Source: Paenibacillus cymbidii
Lineage (GTDB): Bacteria; Bacillota; Bacilli; Paenibacillales; NBRC-103111
DNA length: 64,000 nucleotides
Assembly (NCBI RefSeq): GCF_004764705.1
Contig: NZ_SHLX01000006.1
Span: 264,935 to 328,934, forward strand
Direction of reading: 5' to 3'
The notes below the pieces were generated by a model. It worked only from the letters and a program-made list of their open reading frames with translations. It was not told where the DNA came from and did not search any database. Every line of letters starts with the position of its first letter. The first letter of the stretch is position 1. Shown piece by piece: positions 29,973-38,569 of this stretch. The translations under genes and the position numbers were made by a program.

Positions 29973-30079
29973 TGCGTTCCTCCGTGGGTTGTGGCATAAT
30001 TTTACTATTCAAACGATGATCAGGCGGCAAAGCATGCCCCGTTTCCTTTCCAACGACCGGAAAGGAGCCGGGGCTTTTT
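29973..30079 (+). promoter_or_regulatory. promoter followed by a leader terminator
   Basis: TTGCGT (29973-29978) and CATAAT (29996-30001) are 17 bases apart, a good housekeeping-type promoter. About 30 bases later comes a strong terminator: GCCCCGTTTCCTTTCC (30036-30051) pairing with GGAAAGGAGCCGGGGC (30059-30074), then TTTTT. The next gene starts at 30140. The element is either an attenuator for that gene or a small RNA of about 75 nt. Confidence 0.55.
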
Positions 30080-30139
30080 GATGTTTGATTGCGCTTGGTG
30101 CGTATGCGAAGAAATACGGGAATGCGAGGGGGACGCGGA

Positions 30140-30823
30140 ATGAGTTTTCAGGTGGAGCACGACAGATGGATAAGCGATCATTTGCGGCGACGAAACGGCG
30201 AGCGGCTCGATGCCCTGAAGCGGGGTCACGGTTACGGGAATCGGTTGTTCGCCTTGCAAGTGTGGTGGCCGCTCGTGGGACATTTTCACGGTCTGCATCC
30301 GGAATATGAGGTGAAAGACTGGCGCGGAAGATCCTATTTTGTCGATTTCATGTGGGTGATCGGAGCCGTGCGCATCGCGTTCGAAATCATGGACTTCGGC
30401 TCCCACGGCACGGACCGGACGAAGTATCGCATGGACTTGAACCGGGGACTTTTCATTCAGGCGCAAAACTGCGCGATCCACTACATCGCCCTGGACGAGC
30501 TGAAAGAAAATCCGGCGTTTATTTTATCCGCATTGCAGCAGATTTTGTCCCCGTACTTGTCGGCCGAGAGCAGTGCAAGAAGATCGGGAGGGCGATCGTA
30601 CTCCAAGATCGAGCGCGACTTGATGCGAGCGGCGATTCGGGGCAATCGTGTCATTCGCCCGGCCGCAGCCGCTCGGGAGTTGGAGCTTCATACGATGACG
30701 GTCATCAAGCATTGCCGCGTGCTGGTGAATAAAGGCAAGTTTCGCGCCGTGGCACAGGGGGAATCCGGGCGGGTGACCTGCTACGAGTATATCGGCTCCA
30801 TTCAAAGCCCGGATTTGGTGTAG
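30140..30823 (+). CDS. nuclease-fold protein with C-terminal DNA-binding-like domain
   Basis: 227 residues from ATG after GAGGGGG. The middle part (YEVKDWRGRSYFVDFMWVIG..IAFEIMDF) resembles a PD-(D/E)XK core: VD on one strand and FEI on the next, but the catalytic Lys is Met (E-I-M), so it may be inactive. The C-terminal 60 residues (VIRPAAAARELELHTMTVIKHCRVLVNKGKFR) look like a winged helix. I cannot name its function; a DNA-binding regulator derived from a nuclease is the best guess. The leader carries a terminator (29973-30079). Confidence 0.6.
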   Translation: MSFQVEHDRWISDHLRRRNGERLDALKRGHGYGNRLFALQVWWPLVGHFHGLHPEYEVKDWRGRSYFVDFMWVIGAVRIAFEIMDFGSHGTDRTKYRMDLNRGLFIQAQNCAIHYIALDELKENPAFILSALQQILSPYLSAESSARRSGGRSYSKIERDLMRAAIRGNRVIRPAAAARELELHTMTVIKHCRVLVNKGKFRAVAQGESGRVTCYEYIGSIQSPDLV

Positions 30824-30866
30824 CCGTAGCCGTCCGCCGTGCGATTGGTGCGCTAACCCGCTGCAG

Positions 30867-30994
30867 AATTATATATGAAAAATCATATATAATTCCTGTC
30901 GAAGCGTCGAAATGGACGAATATATATGAAAAATCGCATATAATTGGTCGTTTGGCGCGTTTGGCGGCAATTATATATGAAAAATCATATATAA
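30867..30994. repeat. three AT-rich palindromes
   Basis: Copies at 30867-30894, 30919-30945 and 30967-30994, each about 28 bp with arms AATTATATATGA / TCATATATAATT around AAAA; copies 1 and 3 are identical, and copy 2 has two changes in the arms. They lie about 50 bp apart in a GC-rich gene-free stretch (30824-31167). The rest of that stretch (about 31005-31135) contains imperfect G-rich repeats of the type GGATACGGCGCATCGG..GCGGAGCCGG. Confidence 0.9.
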
Positions 30995-31167
30995 TTGCCG
31001 GGCGGGCAGGGCCGTAGGGTACGGCGCATCGGGCGGGGGGGGCGGAGCCGGTTGGATACGGCGCATCGGCAGGCCGGGGTGGGCGGAGCCGGTCGAGCGC
31101 GGCGCACCGCTCGGGCAGGGATTAACCCCGCCCGCCGGCTCTCGCCCGGTTCAGCGGGGCCCCCATC

Positions 31168-32613
31168 CTATTGCAGCACCAGCTCTTCGATCGGCGCTAC
31201 GCCGCTCAAGCGTTCGAACATTTCGATCCGGGCGTCATTAAGCGGCTTGTCCGCCGCAGGAACGGATCCGCCCGGCGGATTGACCGCCCGAACGACAAAC
31301 TCGCTGAAATTGAAATGATACGGCGCGCCAACTTCGCGCAAGGCGTTCATTTCCCGCAGGACCGCGTTATCCTTCTCGGAAATGCCGTTGTAAATCCCCG
31401 TCACCAGCCCGTCCGCAAATCCGGCTTCATGCAGCAATCCCATGATTTCCGTATATGTTAATGCGGCCAGCTGCTCCCGGCGAATCGTGCCGTCTAGAAG
31501 CGCATACAGCACATGCGGCTGCTGCAAATTGGGCACGGTAGCCAGCAGCACGCCGTCCGGCTTGAGCAGCTCGCGCGCCCGTTTCAGCAAGGCAAGGTGA
31601 TCAGGGAAACGATGCAACTGATTGTGAATAAAAAGCACGTCAAAATAGCCGACAGGCAGTATCTCGTACATCATCTTCACATCACCTTGCAGAGCCGTCG
31701 CGAACAAGCCGATCGATCGCGCTCCCCCCTCCCGCTCCTCGATGCCGAACAGCTTGGCGTTCGGGTAATGGTAGCGGGCTTTCATCAATGTGCCTCCCGC
31801 CTTGGCGCCCACCTCCAGAATGCGATGCGGCTCGTTGCGGGCTTTGCGGATCAGGTCGACGATGTCGAAGCGAATATGCGTATCGTGCGCAGCCTCAAAA
31901 TCCCATTTGGCCGCAAACTTCCGCCCGTTCGTTTCCAACAGCCGGTGAAACCGCTCGCGTTGTTCCCCGAACGACACACTGCCAAAATGATGAATGAACG
32001 TATCCTTGCACAGCAGCAAGCGAAACCCTTCCCGCCTGATGCGATAAGACAAATCGTCGTCCTCGTAATTGCCGGGGGTAAACTGTTCGTCGAGCGGTCC
32101 CACCCGGTTCATCACGTCGCGGCGTATCATCAGATTGTAGCCGATCAATCGCAAACGTTCTTCCCACAGCAGAGGGTTGGATACATTGTATTTGGCAGCG
32201 AATCGCTGCATTTCGTCCATGTCCCGGTACGTCACCGGGATTTCCTGAAAGTTGGAACAGCTGTTCGTCACCGTGCCGACTGCCCCAATGGTATCGCCGC
32301 TGGCAAAACAGGCCAGCATGTTCGTCAGCCAGCGCGTCGTTACGATCGTATCGTTGTTGAGCAGCAAGATGTAGTCGCCGCGGGCAAGCTCAATCCCTTG
32401 GTTGCACCCGCGGGGAAACCCGGCGTTGTCGTCATTCAGCACGACACGGATGTCCTCCTGCTCCAGCAGCCAGTCCCTCGTCCCGTCGCCGGATTGATTA
32501 TCGATCACGATGATCTCGTAGCTTCCCGGCTCCGTATACTGCCGGATGCTGGAGATGCACGCCTGCGTGTAGTCCAATTTGTTGTAGGTAACGATGATGA
32601 TGCTGGTCAGCAA
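31168..32613 (-). CDS. family 2 glycosyltransferase fused to a methyltransferase-like domain
   Basis: About 481 residues; TTG at 32613 is eight bases after AGGAG, GTG at 32622 is an alternative. Residues 1-230 are a GT-A glycosyltransferase of family 2: TSIIIVTYNKLDYTQACI, IVIDNQSGDGTRDWL, the metal motif LLLNNDTIV and the acceptor-region PGNYEDDDLSYR. Residues about 255-400 resemble a class I methyltransferase (RILEVGAKAGGT, YFDVLFIHNQLHRF, LLKPDGVLLATVPN). Such fusions build surface polysaccharides or glycosylate surface proteins. It is divergent from a GT-C membrane glycosyltransferase, which supports a joint role in surface glycosylation. Confidence 0.88.
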   Translation of the reverse strand: MLTSIIIVTYNKLDYTQACISSIRQYTEPGSYEIIVIDNQSGDGTRDWLLEQEDIRVVLNDDNAGFPRGCNQGIELARGDYILLLNNDTIVTTRWLTNMLACFASGDTIGAVGTVTNSCSNFQEIPVTYRDMDEMQRFAAKYNVSNPLLWEERLRLIGYNLMIRRDVMNRVGPLDEQFTPGNYEDDDLSYRIRREGFRLLLCKDTFIHHFGSVSFGEQRERFHRLLETNGRKFAAKWDFEAAHDTHIRFDIVDLIRKARNEPHRILEVGAKAGGTLMKARYHYPNAKLFGIEEREGGARSIGLFATALQGDVKMMYEILPVGYFDVLFIHNQLHRFPDHLALLKRARELLKPDGVLLATVPNLQQPHVLYALLDGTIRREQLAALTYTEIMGLLHEAGFADGLVTGIYNGISEKDNAVLREMNALREVGAPYHFNFSEFVVRAVNPPGGSVPAADKPLNDARIEMFERLSGVAPIEELVLQ

Positions 32614-32739
32614 TTCGCTCACTCCTGTATCGGTCCTTCTTCATGGTCATGACCCCATTGTGACGGAACATCGGCCCGGTTGACAAGCGGTGTTCATGGC
32701 AAATTCGAAACAATTCTAAATTTGCGACCATTCTATAGC

Positions 32740-32788
32740 CTGATTTTAAACTGATTTTCAACTGGTTTTCAGAATCGGCCATTATAAT
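32740..32788 (+). promoter_or_regulatory. promoter with three 11-bp direct repeats
   Basis: CTGATTTTAAA, CTGATTTTCAA and CTGGTTTTCAG abut each other at 32740-32772, overlapping the -35 position of a perfect TATAAT at 32783-32788; the -35 itself is poor. Head-to-tail sites of 11-bp period are typical for OmpR/PhoB-family response regulators. The start codon follows at 32837. Confidence 0.6.
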
Positions 32789-32836
32789 CGTTGCAAACAA
32801 GACACCGATTTTCACATAAAGGGGGACGGCTCCTCC

Positions 32837-34426
32837 ATGGTCAAGGGAATCTACAAATCATTGTATGTACTGCTCGCGCTTTTCCTGGGGCTGTTTGTGG
32901 CTTCCTCCTTTTTTGTGAGGGCGAAATATCTGTACGCGGTTTATGGGGACACACCGGTATTGGAGAAGCAGCAGCCGCTGCTGTTCCTCATTGTCGCCGC
33001 CGTCGTGCTGCTGCTGGGACTCGGACTGTATCGTTTGAGTTTCTGGCTGGACAACTATCCGAAGCGGATCGTCATCCCGGTTGTGTTGCTTGTTTCCTTC
33101 GCCCTGCAAACGGCGATTCTTTTTCTTTTCCCGAGGCTGCCTACGGATGATTCCCAGACAGTGCTTTCCCTGGCGCAGAACATGCTTTACCGGGGAGATT
33201 ATTCAAGCTTTGCGACCTCGGGCTACCTGCATATGTTTCCGTTTAACTTCTCCATCGTGTTGTACTTGAAAACATTGCTGTCCTTGTTCCCGGATAACTA
33301 TCTGATAATCAAATGCTTCAACATTGGCTTCACCCTGCTGACGACGCTGACGGTCTATTTGCTGTACAAGGAGCTGAATCCCTGGTCGCAGACCCATGAT
33401 TACGGCGTGCTGGTACTGGCGGCAACCTATGCTCCCGCGCTGTTCATGAACAATTTTATTTATAACGATGTCATTGCCACCGCCTTATTGACCTCTGCCT
33501 TGTACTTCGCCGTCCGGTTCATGAAGGAGCTTTCCCTGAAGCATATGCTTGGTGCCGCGGTGCTTCTGGCCGCAGGGAATTACTTTCGGAGCATCGGGGC
33601 CATATTTCTGCTGGCGATCGCCATCGGCATTCTGCTGCAAATCCGGCGAATCGGCGTGAAAAAATCAGTGCTTGCCCTGGGCATGACCGTGGTGCTGTTT
33701 ATGGTTCCGGGCTGGGCGCAGAACCTCCTGCTCCAGGCAACGGGCAAAGTCGAGGGCTCGGTAACCGCCAATTCCGCCCCGGTCTACATGTGGCTGAACA
33801 TGGGCATCAACGTGAAAACGTTCGGCTTCTGGGACAATCGTCAGAGCTACACCATCTATCAGCGCCAGGCAGGATACGATAAGAAGAAAAGCGAGGCGTT
33901 GTTCAAGAACGAGATCGGCCGCAAATGGTCGGAAGCGGATGCAGGCGATCTGATCAACATGTATTACAAAAAACTGGTCTGGATGTGGACCGAGGGCACC
34001 TATCAGGTGGAACGTTATGGCGTCGGCAATGGCTCCTCCACATTTGGCAGGGGGTTCGGCGCCGTCGGGGACCGCTACAGCTATACTACATCTGCAACAG
34101 AATGGTTCAAGGGGAGTTCTTCCGCCCGTGTTGGTCTGATCTGGATACTTTATGCGATGAATATGGTGATGTACGGCTTCATGCTGGTTCGGTTGATCGG
34201 CGGGATCCGGGCCGGCCGCTTCGCGGAAACCCCGTTGGTGCTGGTGATGTTGGGCTTTATCGGGTTCTATCTGCTATGGGAAATCAAATCCCGCTATCTG
34301 TTCCCCGTTTATCCGCTGGTGCTGGCCATGTCCTGGATGGGGTTCAAAGACGCGTACGCCGCTATATTCCCGAACAAGGAGAAACGAAACGAATGCCAAA
34401 CAACCGAACCTGTGCAATTCGGCTGA
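32837..34426 (+). CDS. GT-C-type membrane glycosyltransferase (family 39-like)
   Basis: 529 residues with about 11-12 membrane helices. After two helices, an extracytoplasmic loop holds LPTDDSQTVLSLAQNMLYRG, where the paired Asp is the expected GT-C catalytic/metal motif. A long loop near residues 320-420 is followed by the last helices and LWEIKSRYLFPVYP. Enzymes of this class move a sugar from a polyprenyl-phosphate donor to proteins or glycans outside the membrane. The acceptor is unknown. It starts after AAAGGGGGA and probably leads an operon with the small lipoprotein and CotH genes. Confidence 0.82.
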   Translation: MVKGIYKSLYVLLALFLGLFVASSFFVRAKYLYAVYGDTPVLEKQQPLLFLIVAAVVLLLGLGLYRLSFWLDNYPKRIVIPVVLLVSFALQTAILFLFPRLPTDDSQTVLSLAQNMLYRGDYSSFATSGYLHMFPFNFSIVLYLKTLLSLFPDNYLIIKCFNIGFTLLTTLTVYLLYKELNPWSQTHDYGVLVLAATYAPALFMNNFIYNDVIATALLTSALYFAVRFMKELSLKHMLGAAVLLAAGNYFRSIGAIFLLAIAIGILLQIRRIGVKKSVLALGMTVVLFMVPGWAQNLLLQATGKVEGSVTANSAPVYMWLNMGINVKTFGFWDNRQSYTIYQRQAGYDKKKSEALFKNEIGRKWSEADAGDLINMYYKKLVWMWTEGTYQVERYGVGNGSSTFGRGFGAVGDRYSYTTSATEWFKGSSSARVGLIWILYAMNMVMYGFMLVRLIGGIRAGRFAETPLVLVMLGFIGFYLLWEIKSRYLFPVYPLVLAMSWMGFKDAYAAIFPNKEKRNECQTTEPVQFG

Positions 34427-34629
34427 CGGTGTTGCTTGCCTGCACCCTGACGATGGCCTCCTGCGACGCCATCACCGCTCAGACCATTCCCGACAACGGC
34501 TCCGTTTCCCGAACGAATGGAGGGCCTGCCTTGGGCGGCGGTCAGGGTGGCAGCCGGCAAAACTTGAACGACAACCCAACCAGACAGAACAACCGAACCG
34601 GACAGACGGAGCCAAACGGGAACCGTTAA
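34393..34629 (+). CDS. small lipoprotein
   Basis: 78 residues starting inside the preceding gene (34-base overlap) behind AAGGAG. A signal peptide with lipobox LTMASC (about residues 19-24) would leave a 55-residue Asn/Gly/Gln/Arg-rich, unstructured tail. I do not recognise a family. The overlap implies translational coupling to the glycosyltransferase; the tail could be a glycosylation target or spacer (inferred). Confidence 0.65.
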   Translation: MPNNRTCAIRLTVLLACTLTMASCDAITAQTIPDNGSVSRTNGGPALGGGQGGSRQNLNDNPTRQNNRTGQTEPNGNR

Positions 34630-34642
34630 TTAACATAAGCGA

Positions 34643-34675
34643 TTTAAGTTACGTTTAAGGTTGAGCTTCTAAGAT
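34643..34675 (+). promoter_or_regulatory. direct repeats upstream of the CotH gene
   Basis: TTTAAGTTACG and TTTAAGGTTGA follow one another at 34643-34664, then a weaker CTTCTAAGAT. The 11-bp phase resembles the sites at 32740-32772 and suggests a response-regulator-controlled promoter for the CotH gene. Confidence 0.45.
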
Positions 34676-34733
34676 ACGGTCAAAGAGATACTCAAAGTCC
34701 CGACGGCGTTGGAAACATAAGGAGATGATAATC

Positions 34734-36470
34734 ATGAATAAATCGAAAATGGTTAAACGGTTGAACGTACTTCTATTATGTGCAATTTTGCTGACGGGAT
34801 GTACATCGGGAACAACGGGAAACGAAGCAGCATCGGCAACGATTGAAACGCAATCCTCCGAGCTCGGATACGTGAAAGAAATGGATAAACAACAGATTAT
34901 GACGGTGTCGATTGATGCGGACCAGGGTGAATGGGAGAAGATGCTGGATAATGCGGAGGAAGAAGAGTATATCCCGGCTGACATTACGATCAATGGCACT
35001 ACGATAAAAAATGTAGGCATCCGACCCAAAGGCAATTCCAGCTTGAAGCAAGTCTCGAACGACGACACGACCGATCGCTTCAGCTTCAAAATCAAATTTG
35101 ATGAATATGTGGATGATCAAACCTGGATGGGACTCGATAAGCTCGTTGTCAACAATATGATTTCGGATAGCAGCTACATGAAGGAGTATTTGAGCTACGA
35201 CATCATGAGTTATATCGGGGTAGATGCCCCGCTGTTCGCTTTTGCGAATATGACGGTGAACGGGGAGGCCTGGGGATTTTATTTGGCGGTCGAGGATATT
35301 GACAGCGGGTACCTCGACCGGACGAAGGATGGAGAAGGCGAACTCTATAAGCCGAATAACGACGACAAAGGAATGGGCGGTGCGATGGGCATGGGTAACC
35401 CTGGCGCCGGTGGAAAGCCGGAAGGAAAGCAGCCAGTTCCCAATGCGAATGAAGCAGGGACGCAACCCGGCGGCAAAGAAGCAGGTCCGTTCGGCGGAGG
35501 TGGTGCTGGCCGCGGGATGAACGGAGCCGATAACGGCGTTTCGTTGATCTACACCGATGATCAATTAAGCAGTTATTCCGCCATCTTCGACAATGCCGAA
35601 ACGAAAACGACGGAAGAGGATAACAATCGGGTCGTCACGGCATTGAAACATTTGAACGAGGGAACGGATTTGAGCCAATATGTGGATGTCGACGCTGTTC
35701 TGAAATATTTTGCCGCGCACACGGTGGTCGTGAACATGGACAGTTATACGTCCAATATGGGGCATAACTATTACCTCTACGAGAATAACGGTCAGATCAG
35801 CATGCTGCCTTGGGATTATAATATGTCATTCGGCGGATTTCAATCCGGCAATGCGTCCGACGTCGTGAATCTTGCGATCGATACACCTTTGTCTGGCGTC
35901 TCGCTTGAAGATCGGTCGATATTGGGCAAACTCCTGGAAGTTCCGGAATACAAGGAAAAGTACCACTCCTATTTGCAAGAAATCGTAGACGGATATTTCG
36001 CGAACGGCAAATTCGAGCAAAAAGTAGAGAGTCTGGATCAGTTGATCGCGGAATATGTGAAAAACGATCCTAGCGCTTTCAACACTTACGAAGAGTATCA
36101 GACCGCTGTCACAGAATTGACCAAACTGGGAACACTGAGAGCCGAAAGCATTCAAGGTCAACTCAGCGGCGAAATCCCTTCCACGACAGAAGGTCAGCAG
36201 GCGGATGCAAGCCATCTCGTGGATGCCTCATCCGTGGATTTGTCGAAGCTCGGATCGAGTGGCCGCGGAAACGGCATGCCAGGAGGTAAGGGCTTCGGGG
36301 GCGGTTTCCCGTCAGGCAGGGATCAAGAAAAGCTGCAAAAAGCTTTTGACATCATTCGATCCGCCTCGAATGGCGTCTTGACCGATGAACAAAAAGCGCA
36401 ATTGCACGAATTGGAACTATCCGACGAACAAATCAATCAAATGCTCACCATGTCTCCTCGCCAGCAATAG
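34734..36470 (+). CDS. cotH: CotH-family lipoprotein (secreted kinase-like)
   Basis: 578 residues from ATG after AAGGAG. A lipobox LLTGC at about residues 18-22 anchors it outside the membrane. The CotH kinase-like domain runs about 60-420: IRPKGNSSLKQVSNDDTTDRFSFKIKFDEY, LVVNNMISDSSYMKEYLSYDIM, WGFYLAVEDID, then NMGHNYYLYENNGQISMLPWDYNMSFG with the Asp of the metal-binding WDYN motif. A Gly/Pro-rich insert (about 210-260) interrupts it. The C-terminal 90 residues are a Gly-rich linker and a helical segment with DEQKAQLHELELSDEQI. CotH proteins phosphorylate spore-coat or surface proteins. Symbol by family only. Confidence 0.85.
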   Translation: MNKSKMVKRLNVLLLCAILLTGCTSGTTGNEAASATIETQSSELGYVKEMDKQQIMTVSIDADQGEWEKMLDNAEEEEYIPADITINGTTIKNVGIRPKGNSSLKQVSNDDTTDRFSFKIKFDEYVDDQTWMGLDKLVVNNMISDSSYMKEYLSYDIMSYIGVDAPLFAFANMTVNGEAWGFYLAVEDIDSGYLDRTKDGEGELYKPNNDDKGMGGAMGMGNPGAGGKPEGKQPVPNANEAGTQPGGKEAGPFGGGGAGRGMNGADNGVSLIYTDDQLSSYSAIFDNAETKTTEEDNNRVVTALKHLNEGTDLSQYVDVDAVLKYFAAHTVVVNMDSYTSNMGHNYYLYENNGQISMLPWDYNMSFGGFQSGNASDVVNLAIDTPLSGVSLEDRSILGKLLEVPEYKEKYHSYLQEIVDGYFANGKFEQKVESLDQLIAEYVKNDPSAFNTYEEYQTAVTELTKLGTLRAESIQGQLSGEIPSTTEGQQADASHLVDASSVDLSKLGSSGRGNGMPGGKGFGGGFPSGRDQEKLQKAFDIIRSASNGVLTDEQKAQLHELELSDEQINQMLTMSPRQQ

Positions 36471-36487
36471 GGGAAAGAATAATACAA

Positions 36488-36517
36488 GGGCGTCCGTTGG
36501 GACGCCCTATATTTTTT
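36488..36517 (+). terminator. terminator after the CotH gene
   Basis: GGGCGTCC (36488-36495), loop GTTG, GGACGCCC (36500-36507), then TATATTTTTT. It lies 18 bases after the CotH stop. Confidence 0.85.
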
Positions 36518-36624
36518 GCCTTGCCAAAATGATAATATACCGCACCACGAACGCCGCACAGTATGATATAAACGCTGTAGCGGTATCGCCTATAACTCAA
36601 AGCGGTGCTGCGGCGATTTTTGAG

Positions 36625-36957
36625 CGCTAAAAGGCAATTCAAACATATCTAAATCATTTTCAACAATTTTCATTAAGATTCTTGGTGTTTTTTGCGCTCT
36701 TAGTGCTTCTTATGAGTAATTCACCATGACTAATGTTGTAACGCCAAAATTTAAAGTCTCTACTATTAAAAGATAGTATCATAGTTACATCTTTCTCCTT
36801 TATTTTTTATTCAAATGGATTCGTAACTACATTTCCATTGTCAAACCATGTAATTCTATCCCATACTTGAGGATTTGATTTTATTTGAAGTAATTCCAAA
36901 TCTGTTGCCCCGCCTGCCCCCTTGCCGCCCTCGATACGGAAGCCCATGGACGGACTG
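36625..36957 (-). pseudogene. decayed second copy of toxin tip and immunity gene
   Basis: This stretch is nearly identical to two parts of the intact module at 39.46-39.98 kb. 36625-36795 matches the immunity gene with an internal deletion of about 190 bp and point changes; 36812-36957 matches the last about 48 codons of the intact RHS toxin. Beyond 36957 the similarity stops abruptly. It is a broken duplicate and encodes nothing functional. Confidence 0.85.
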
Positions 36958-37461
36958 CACGAAGCATAAAACTACTCACCCCTGCGGTCAAATTGAAATT
37001 TGGACGGTTTTTGTCGTTCTGGCGCATGGTTGTGTACATGTGCCTATTCGTATTGGCATGATAGCGAGGTAATATTCATTGCACCGACTACAAATTGCAA
37101 TACAATATGGACGGAAATCGGCGATTTTCGGCAAGAGCCTGCGAGTCAACGACTCCCTCACGTCCAAATGCAAAATCGATGATGGTTTGCGAATGGTGGT
37201 GGATCACAAATTCGGTTGAATAGAAAAGAAAGGAAATTCGCTAAAATTACAGGCTTGCTCAGGATAGGCTTGAAGATGCCAATCGTTACGTTGTTCTGCA
37301 AAATCTTATGACCAAGCTACGAAGCTCGCTACCGGGCTCCCCCCCTAAAGAAAGATGGTTATTGATGATTGCAACGGCCCCTACTACTTGCTCCTCGTGT
37401 ATCGCTTTCCGCCGTGCACACGCTATTCGGTTATTTTGCTACCGGGTGTGCCGTCGCGAAC
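36958..37461. other. gene-free stretch, possible transposase debris
   Basis: No intact gene. On the plus strand around 37275-37370 a frame reads LEDANRYVVLQNLMTKLRS, which might be debris of a transposase, but it cannot be extended. Base composition is closer to AT than in the eCIS genes. Confidence 0.3.
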
Positions 37462-37499
37462 AAAAAGAAACCACAACGCGAGGGTTAGTCGCATTGTGG
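37462..37499 (-). terminator. terminator of the orphan toxin/immunity module
   Basis: On the minus strand CCACAATGCG pairs with CGCGTTGTGG (37471-37499) and is followed by TTTCTTTTT. It lies about 95 bases after the CPCC gene and is homologous to the terminator at 39316-39354. Confidence 0.75.
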
Positions 37500-37594
37500 T
37501 TAATTGTGGAATTACTGAGGGCCTAATAATTCTATTACCTATTTAGAGGTCATTCGCCACAATATAAACTTCAGAATAGTTGTGGGCAAAGCCT

Positions 37595-37855
37595 CTATTC
37601 TAAATTATTTTCTGGCAATTCTTCTTCTAGCGGTTCTCTCACCATACTCTTGTATTGGGGCTTGCAAACACCGAATTGTTTGTAATTCTCTTTTGCTTGA
37701 TTCAATGAAATATGGTTTGCCCCTATGTTTAAGTCAGGCTTAGCATGAGCCACAGCATCGAATTGCCAAAAACATACGTCACAAATATCTACTACCACTT
37801 CATCATTGCTTTCTATTGTGAAATTATTACAACAAGGACACTGTATTCTCTTCAT
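37595..37855 (-). CDS. CPCC-type cysteine-rich protein, probable immunity protein
   Basis: 86 residues. The N-terminus MKRIQCPCCNNFTIESNDEVVVDICDVCFWQFD is a small zinc-ribbon-like domain with C-P-C-C and C-x-x-C pairs, matching the cysteine-rich CPCC family, which is often encoded next to polymorphic toxins as an immunity protein. The rest (ISLNQAKENYKQFGVCKPQYK) is the usual helical tail. It follows an orphan RHS toxin tip by 15 bases, so it is the likely antidote for it. Confidence 0.75.
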   Translation of the reverse strand: MKRIQCPCCNNFTIESNDEVVVDICDVCFWQFDAVAHAKPDLNIGANHISLNQAKENYKQFGVCKPQYKSMVREPLEEELPENNLE

Positions 37856-37870
37856 TTTTCGTTTCCCCTC

Positions 37871-38529
37871 TCACTTGGGAGCATATTGTTTAATTTGATC
37901 CGCCCAATATATTAACCCTTCTGTTGGTTTATAATAAGTTGATATACCACCATATTGGTTTATTATCCCAAATTCATTAGTGGCCGTATCGTATCTAAAA
38001 TATGTCCCTTCGTTTGAAACAAAAGATTGTGTTGTTGAAGTGGGGGACTTTTCAAGAAAATTTCTTGAACCATCTAGATATTCAGATTCAGTCGTATAAC
38101 CAAAATCATCTTTATGGTCATTAAAATGTTTTGTCAAAGTGCTCTTACCATTGCCTCTTGTAAAATCAGACGCGGCATTCCTTGTACCAGTGTAAGCTCT
38201 TCCAGCATAACTCATTCCCTCATACAAAGTAACGGCCACGCCTGATTCCGCAGCTTTAGCAGCCATTTGCTTCTCAATAACACCAGGACCAATAGCCACT
38301 TCAATAAAATCTCTGCTTGGGCTAGCCAATAATCACTTGAAGAAGGATCAGCATAATAGGCCTCGAAAAATGGATCCGTAAATCCTAAAGTGTAGTAACC
38401 CAATGCCGATTCCCATGAAGAATTAACTGCTTTGAAATCGTTCCAACTATTTACTGCATTATGCTTGATCGCACTCCACGCATTTCCTACCCACTCCCAA
38501 CTCTGGCCCGTCGGATCAGTATAGATCAA
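37871..38529 (-). pseudogene. orphan RHS C-terminal toxin tip, frameshifted
   Basis: The reading opens with IYTDPTGQSWEWVGNAW, the DPxG junction at which RHS cores end, then continues into a tip domain. A frameshift near 38325 separates YYADPSSSDYWLA from SPSRDFIEVAIGPGV; after it the frame is open to TEGLIYWADQIKQYAPK. The tip contains HFNDHKDDFGY...EYLDGSRNFLEK and YFRYDTATNEFGIINQYGGISTYYKP, a pattern seen in many polymorphic toxin tips, probably a nuclease, though I cannot name it. There is no RHS core in front of it, so it is a displaced tip kept with its immunity gene. Confidence 0.75.
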
Positions 38530-38569
38530 TGGGGTGTTCTATTTTTAACGAAGTAAAAACTTCAGTCGT

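Noticed and set aside
30020..30481. Minus-strand 153-codon frame opposite the nuclease-fold gene
   Set aside because: Crosses a strong terminator hairpin and lacks a start signal; the plus frame has a good ribosome site and protein-like sequence.
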